Below are positions 59,420 through 64,000 of a stretch of DNA of 64,000 nucleotides, piece by piece. A program made the translations under genes and the position numbers. Position 1 is the first letter of the stretch. Each line of letters starts with the position of its first letter. The DNA lies in assembly GCA_900215285.1 (NCBI GenBank), contig OCMG01000004.1, forward strand, positions 1,235,501-1,299,500, read 5' to 3'. The notes beneath the pieces were generated by a model. That model was not told the origin of the DNA and ran no database searches. It worked only from the letters and a program-made list of their open reading frames with translations. This DNA comes from Ensifer adhaerens. Its GTDB lineage: Bacteria > Pseudomonadota > Alphaproteobacteria > Rhizobiales > Rhizobiaceae.

Positions 59420-62400
59420 ATGACCTCGATCATTTCTACTCTGACGACAACACAGATCAAAAACCTCTCCACGAGCACGATCGCCGCGCTTAACACCGGG
59501 GATGTTGCGGCATTCAGCACAGCTCAGGTCGCCGCGCTGTCGTCACGACAGATTTCCGCGTTCCAGACGGCCGGAATTGCCGCCTTCACGACAGCCCAGA
59601 TGGATGCGGTCAGCACCACGGCCGTCACCGGTCTGACCCTGACCCAGCTGGCTGTCGTTTCCACCGGCACGATCGCCGCGCTCACGAGTGCGCAGGTCGG
59701 AAGCCTGACCAGCACCCAGGTTGCCGGATTGACATCCGCGCAGGCGGCGGCGCTGACCGCTGGCCAGATTGGCTCCATGGGCTCGGCCGCCATCGGCGCC
59801 CTGACGACGGATGATATTGCAACCTTCACCACCGCCGAAGTCGCCTCCATCACGCCGAAGGCGATTGCCGGGATGACCACGGCGGGTGTTGCCGCGCTTT
59901 CGACCGATCAGGTCGCTGCGATGACCTCGGGTCAGTTTGCAGGTCTGAAAGCAACTCAGGTTGCCGTGCTTTCCACTGCTCAGCTTGGTGTCATGACCAC
60001 CGCGCAGGCTTCGGCGCTTACCTCCAGCCAGGTCGCGGCCATGACCACGACCCAGGTCGCAGCGCTGTCGAGTTCGCAGTTCGCGGCACTCTCTTCCGCA
60101 GCGATTTCCGGTCTGTCCTCCGCCCAGGTCGGCGTTCTGACCACGGGGCAGGTCGCCGCTCTGACCACCGGCCAGGCCAGTGCGCTCACCTCCACGCAGA
60201 TGGCCGCGATCTCGTCTGCCAACCTCGCGGTTCTCACGACGGGCAATGTCGCGGCCCTCAGCACCAAGGCCGTTGCCGGTCTTTCGTCCACCAACTTCGC
60301 TACGCTGTCCACCGGCCAGGTCGCAGCCCTCACCGCTACGCAGGTCGGCGCTCTGACCACGGGTCAGGTCGGCGCTCTGACGACGGCGCAGCTTGCCGTG
60401 GTCACCACGACGCAGATGGGTGCGCTCTCGTCGACGCAGCTCGCCGCCATGACCACGACGGATGTCGCGGCTCTGACCACGACACAGCTCGCCGCGGTCA
60501 AGTCCACGGCCATTGCGGGCCTCACGACCGCGCAGGTCGGCGCTCTGACCACGGGTCAGGTGGCTGCCCTGACGACGGGCCAGGCCGGTGCGCTGACCTC
60601 GACGCAGATGGCGGCGATCTCGTCGGCCAACCTTGCCGTCCTCACGACGGGCAATGTCGCGGCGCTCAGCTCGAAGGCGATCGCCGGTCTTTCGTCGACC
60701 AACTTTGCGACCCTGTCCACCGGCCAGGTCGCAGCTCTGACCGCCACCCAGGTCGGCGCTCTGACGACGGGCCAGGTTGGCGCGCTGACGACGGCGCAGC
60801 TCGCTGTCGTGACCACGACGCAGATCGGTGCGCTCTCGTCGACGCAGCTCGCCGCCATGACCACGACGGATGTCGCGGCTCTGACCACGACGCAGCTCGC
60901 CGCGGTCAAGTCCACGGCCATTGCAGGCCTCACCTCTGCCCAGGTCGGCGCGCTCACCACGGGGCAGGTCGCTGCCCTGACGACGGGCCAGGCCAGCGCG
61001 CTCACCTCGACGCAGATGGCGGCGATCTCGTCGGCCAACCTTGCCGTCCTCACGACGGGCAATGTCGCGGCGCTCAGCTCGAAGGCGATCGCCGGTCTTT
61101 CGTCGACCAACTTCGCGACCCTGTCCACCGGTCAGGTCGCAGCCCTCACCGCCACGCAGGTCGGCGGGCTGACGACCGGTCAGGTCAGCGCGCTGACGAC
61201 GGCACAGCTGGCCGTGGTCACGACCGGCCAGATGGCGGCGTTGACCTCCACGCAGCTTGCCGCGATGACCACCACGGATGTGGCCGCGCTGACGACCGGT
61301 CAGGTCGCCGCGATCAGCTCGAACGCAATTGCCGGGCTGACCTCCACGCAGGTCGGCGCTCTGACCACAGGTCAGGTTGCTGCTCTGACGACGGGTCAGG
61401 CCGGTGCGCTCACCTCCACGCAAATGGCGGCGATCTCGTCTGCTAACCTCGCCGTTCTCACGACCGGCAATGTCGCGGCGCTGACCACCAAGGCCGTTGC
61501 CGGTCTTTCGTCGACCAACTTCGCCGCGCTGTCGACCGGTCAGGTCGCAGCCCTCACCGCCACGCAGGTCGGCGCTCTGACGACGGGTCAGGTCGGCGCT
61601 CTGACGACGGCGCAGTTGGCTGTGGTCACCACGACGCAGATCGCGGCACTGAACTCGACGCAGCTCGCTGCAATGACCACGACGGATGTCGCGGCTTTGA
61701 CCACGACGCAGCTCGCCGCGGTCAAGTCCACCGCCATTGCAGGCCTCACCTCCGCCCAGGTCGGCGCTCTGACCACGGGTCAGGTGGCTGCCCTGACGAC
61801 AGGCCAGGCCAGCGCGCTCACCTCCACGCAGATGGCGGCGATCTCGTCGGCCAACCTTGCGGTTCTCACGACGGGCAATGTCGCGGCGCTGAGCACCAAG
61901 GCGATTGCCGGTCTTTCGTCCACCAACTTCGCCACGCTGTCCACCGGCCAGGTCGCGGCTCTGACCTCCACGCAGGTCGGCGCTCTGACGACGGGCCAGG
62001 TCTCCTCTCTGACGACGGCACAGCTTGCCGTGGTCACGACCGGCCAGATGGCGGCGTTGACCTCCACCCAGCTTGCCGCGATGACCACCACGGATGTGGC
62101 CGCGCTCACCACGGGCCAGCTGGCCGCAATCAGCACGACGGCGATCGGCGGCATGACCACCGCGCAGATCGGTGCTCTGACGACGACGCAGGTGGCCGCC
62201 CTGTCGACGGTTTCGGTCGGAGCCCTCAGCTCGGCCCAGATCGGCGCGATGAACTCCGCCGATCTCGCCGCCATGACCACGGGTGACGTTGCCGCGATCA
62301 GCACGAAGGCGATTACCGGCATCTCCACGACGAACTTCGCGACGCTGTCGACGGCTCAGGTGGCTGCGTTGACCACGGCGCAGATGGGGGCCCTGACGAC

Positions 62401-64000
62401 GGGTCAGGTTGCCGCGCTGACGACGGCGCAGCTGGCTGTGGTCACCACGGCACAGATGGGTGCGCTCTCGTCGACCCAGCTCGCCGCCATGACCACGACG
62501 GATGTCGCGGCTCTGACCACGACACAGCTCGCCGCGGTCAAGTCCACCGCCATTGCAGGCCTCACCTCCGCCCAGGTCGGCGCGCTCACCACGGGTCAGG
62601 TGGCTGCCCTGACCACCAGTCAGGCCAGCGCACTCACCTCTACGCAGATGGCCGCGATCTCCTCCGCAAACCTCGCCGTCCTCACCACCGGCAACGTCGC
62701 GGCATTGAGCACGAAGGCTGTTGCCGCTGTCTCTACCGCCAATTTTGCCACGCTCTCCACCGGCCAGGTCGCAGCCCTTACAGCGGCCCAGGTCGGTGCA
62801 CTCACGACCGGCCAGGTCGGGGCCCTCACGACGGCGCAGCTCGCTGTCGTGACCACAACGCAGATCGGCGCACTCTCTTCGACGCAGCTGGCCGCGATGA
62901 CCACCACGGATGTGGCAGCTCTGTCGACCACGCAGTTTGCAGCGGTCAAGTCGACCGCCATTGCGGGCCTCACCTCTGCCCAGGTCGGTGCTCTGACCAC
63001 GGGCCAGGTCGCCGCGTTGACGACGGGTCAGGCCAGCGCTCTGACGTCGCCGCAATTGGCGGCCATCTCGTCCGCCAACCTCGCGGTCATGACGACGGGT
63101 AATGTGGCAGCCCTCAGCACCAAGGCAATTGCCGGTCTTTCGTCGACCAACTTCGCGACCCTGTCCACCAGTCTGATCGCAGCGCTCACCTCGTCGCAGG
63201 TCGGCGCCCTGACGACAGCTCAGGTCGGCGCGCTGACGACGGCGCAGCTTGCCGTGGTCACGACCGGCCAGATGGCGGCCCTGACTTCTTCGCAACTTGC
63301 CGCCATGAACACCGCAAATGTCGCGGCGCTCACGACAGGACAGGCCGCCGCGATCAGCTCCAACGCCATTGCCGGCCTCACCTCTGCCCAGGTCGGCGCT
63401 CTGACCACGGGTCAGGTGGCTGCCCTGACGACGGGCCAGGCCGGTGCGCTGACCTCGACGCAGATGGCGGCGATCTCGTCGGCCAACCTTGCCGTCCTCA
63501 CGACGGGCAATGTCGCGGCGCTCAGCTCGAAGGCGATCGCCGGTCTTTCGTCGACCAACTTTGCGACCCTGTCCACCGGCCAGGTCGCAGCTCTGACCGC
63601 CACCCAGGTCGGCGCTCTGACGACGGGCCAGGTTGGCGCGCTGACGACGGCGCAGCTCGCTGTCGTGACCACGACGCAGATCGGTGCGCTCTCGTCGACG
63701 CAGCTCGCCGCCATGACCACGACGGATGTCGCGGCTCTGACCACGACGCAGCTCGCCGCGGTCAAGTCCACGGCCATTGCAGGCCTCACCTCTGCCCAGG
63801 TCGGCGCGCTCACCACGGGGCAGGTCGCTGCCCTGACGACGGGCCAGGCCAGCGCGCTCACCTCGACGCAGATGGCGGCGATCTCGTCGGCCAACCTTGC
63901 CGTCCTCACGACGGGCAATGTCGCGGCGCTCAGCTCGAAGGCGATCGCCGGTCTTTCGTCGACCAACTTCGCGACCCTGTCCACCGGTCAGGTCGCAGCC
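59420..64000 (+). CDS. Giant octapeptide-repeat protein, 5' part only
   Basis: The frame from ATG 59420 stays open to the last base (1527 codons), so the gene continues beyond the window. After a 15-residue opening (MTSIISTLTTTQIKN) the protein is wholly octads of consensus [LMIV]-[TS]-[TS]-x-Q-[VLMI]-[AG]-[AV]: 189 are visible. They form a strict 17-octad, 136-residue super-repeat. Each unit has one octad with STNF (Phe), one TTTDV-type (Asp), one with KSTAIAG and one with SSKAIAG. No Cys or Trp was seen, and charged residues are rare. No signal peptide is apparent, so export by a C-terminal (type I) signal is possible but not visible. Family unassigned; adhesin or surface layer are guesses. 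The start could also be GTG 59384. Confidence 0.88.
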   Translation, partial: MTSIISTLTTTQIKNLSTSTIAALNTGDVAAFSTAQVAALSSRQISAFQTAGIAAFTTAQMDAVSTTAVTGLTLTQLAVVSTGTIAALTSAQVGSLTSTQVAGLTSAQAAALTAGQIGSMGSAAIGALTTDDIATFTTAEVASITPKAIAGMTTAGVAALSTDQVAAMTSGQFAGLKATQVAVLSTAQLGVMTTAQASALTSSQVAAMTTTQVAALSSSQFAALSSAAISGLSSAQVGVLTTGQVAALTTGQASALTSTQMAAISSANLAVLTTGNVAALSTKAVAGLSSTNFATLSTGQVAALTATQVGALTTGQVGALTTAQLAVVTTTQMGALSSTQLAAMTTTDVAALTTTQLAAVKSTAIAGLTTAQVGALTTGQVAALTTGQAGALTSTQMAAISSANLAVLTTGNVAALSSKAIAGLSSTNFATLSTGQVAALTATQVGALTTGQVGALTTAQLAVVTTTQIGALSSTQLAAMTTTDVAALTTTQLAAVKSTAIAGLTSAQVGALTTGQVAALTTGQASALTSTQMAAISSANLAVLTTGNVAALSSKAIAGLSSTNFATLSTGQVAALTATQVGGLTTGQVSALTTAQLAVVTTGQMAALTSTQLAAMTTTDVAALTTGQVAAISSNAIAGLTSTQVGALTTGQVAALTTGQAGALTSTQMAAISSANLAVLTTGNVAALTTKAVAGLSSTNFAALSTGQVAALTATQVGALTTGQVGALTTAQLAVVTTTQIAALNSTQLAAMTTTDVAALTTTQLAAVKSTAIAGLTSAQVGALTTGQVAALTTGQASALTSTQMAAISSANLAVLTTGNVAALSTKAIAGLSSTNFATLSTGQVAALTSTQVGALTTGQVSSLTTAQLAVVTTGQMAALTSTQLAAMTTTDVAALTTGQLAAISTTAIGGMTTAQIGALTTTQVAALSTVSVGALSSAQIGAMNSADLAAMTTGDVAAISTKAITGISTTNFATLSTAQVAALTTAQMGALTTGQVAALTTAQLAVVTTAQMGALSSTQLAAMTTTDVAALTTTQLAAVKSTAIAGLTSAQVGALTTGQVAALTTSQASALTSTQMAAISSANLAVLTTGNVAALSTKAVAAVSTANFATLSTGQVAALTAAQVGALTTGQVGALTTAQLAVVTTTQIGALSSTQLAAMTTTDVAALSTTQFAAVKSTAIAGLTSAQVGALTTGQVAALTTGQASALTSPQLAAISSANLAVMTTGNVAALSTKAIAGLSSTNFATLSTSLIAALTSSQVGALTTAQVGALTTAQLAVVTTGQMAALTSSQLAAMNTANVAALTTGQAAAISSNAIAGLTSAQVGALTTGQVAALTTGQAGALTSTQMAAISSANLAVLTTGNVAALSSKAIAGLSSTNFATLSTGQVAALTATQVGALTTGQVGALTTAQLAVVTTTQIGALSSTQLAAMTTTDVAALTTTQLAAVKSTAIAGLTSAQVGALTTGQVAALTTGQASALTSTQMAAISSANLAVLTTGNVAALSSKAIAGLSSTNFATLSTGQVAA
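59465..64000 (+). repeat. Tandem array of 408-bp super-repeats
   Basis: The marker codons for G-L-S-S-T-N-F recur with exact 408-base spacing at 60281, 60689, 61097, 61505, 61913, 62321, 62729, 63137, 63545 and 63953. Equivalent but diverged positions lie at 59465 and 59873. Each 408-bp unit is 17 × 24 bp. The first two units are the most diverged. Units around 60530–61150 and 63390–64000 are identical to each other over 612 bases. Confidence 0.95.

Noticed and set aside
59543..63295. A stop-free frame of 1250 codons on the minus strand, antisense to the repeat protein
   Set aside because: Because the + strand is a 24-bp repeat without stops in several frames, the antisense frames are stop-free by composition. 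The product would be an Arg/Gly-rich string with no family features, while the + frame has the sensible octad periodicity and extends further.

Overview
The window looks like chromosomal DNA of an alphaproteobacterium of the order Hyphomicrobiales, close to Rhizobium, Agrobacterium, Shinella or Ciceribacter. Coding DNA is GC-rich. Several gene orders are typical of rhizobia: ffh–chorismate mutase–rpsP–rimM–trmD, dapF–mtaB–ftsY, ccmABCDG, imuA–imuB–dnaE2, and obgE–proB–proA–nadD … rsfS–rlmH–envC–ctpA. BA14K, DUF2585 and an Irr/RirA-type lifestyle set (bfd, bfr) fit the same group. The spaces between genes, and parts of some genes, carry several families of short palindromic repeats like those known from rhizobia.

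Layout. 1–6409: a leftward translation and SRP block (rplS, trmD, rimM, rpsP, chorismate mutase, ffh) in which a rightward NCS1 permease and a TauE/SafE protein separate trmD from rplS. 6730–10041: an MHYT-GGDEF-EAL signalling protein and a divergent metallo-beta-lactamase-fold hydrolase with a sigma54-like promoter. 10132–15286: dapF, mtaB, ftsY, yciB and a DUF2585 membrane protein. 15294–18447: leftward cytochrome c maturation genes ccmA, B, C, D and G. 18725–21412: aconitase acnA. 21413–22850: a gene-poor, repeat-rich stretch ending in a broken duplicate of the 5' end of recR. 22852–25732: a small membrane protein, recR, a lytic transglycosylase and a zincin protease. 25865–31680: an SOS mutagenesis cassette with a clear LexA box. 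31801–34763: NAD salvage (pncA, pncB) and iron storage (bfd, bfr). 34830–46709: the leftward rppH-to-obgE block. 46982–52534: a dppABCDF dipeptide importer. 52757–58516: an ABC exporter, an orphan antitoxin with its operator, an ABC-F ATPase, BA14K and a hydroxypyruvate-isomerase-like protein.

The most striking object is at the right edge. From 59420 the + strand is open to the last base of the window (1527 codons, still open). It encodes an array of octapeptides (consensus L-T-T-x-Q-V-A-A). The octads are arranged in strict 136-residue super-repeats of 17 octads (408 bp each), about eleven of which are visible. A 612-bp segment recurs without a single mismatch exactly seven super-repeats downstream. 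It is probably a giant surface or secreted protein, but neither its export signal nor its C-terminus is in view.

Two further themes stand out. Palindromic repeats have entered genes and operons: the ftsY N-terminal domain, the transglycosylase leader and the ccmA–ccmB gap. Several start sites are non-ATG, including a probable CTG start for rsfS.
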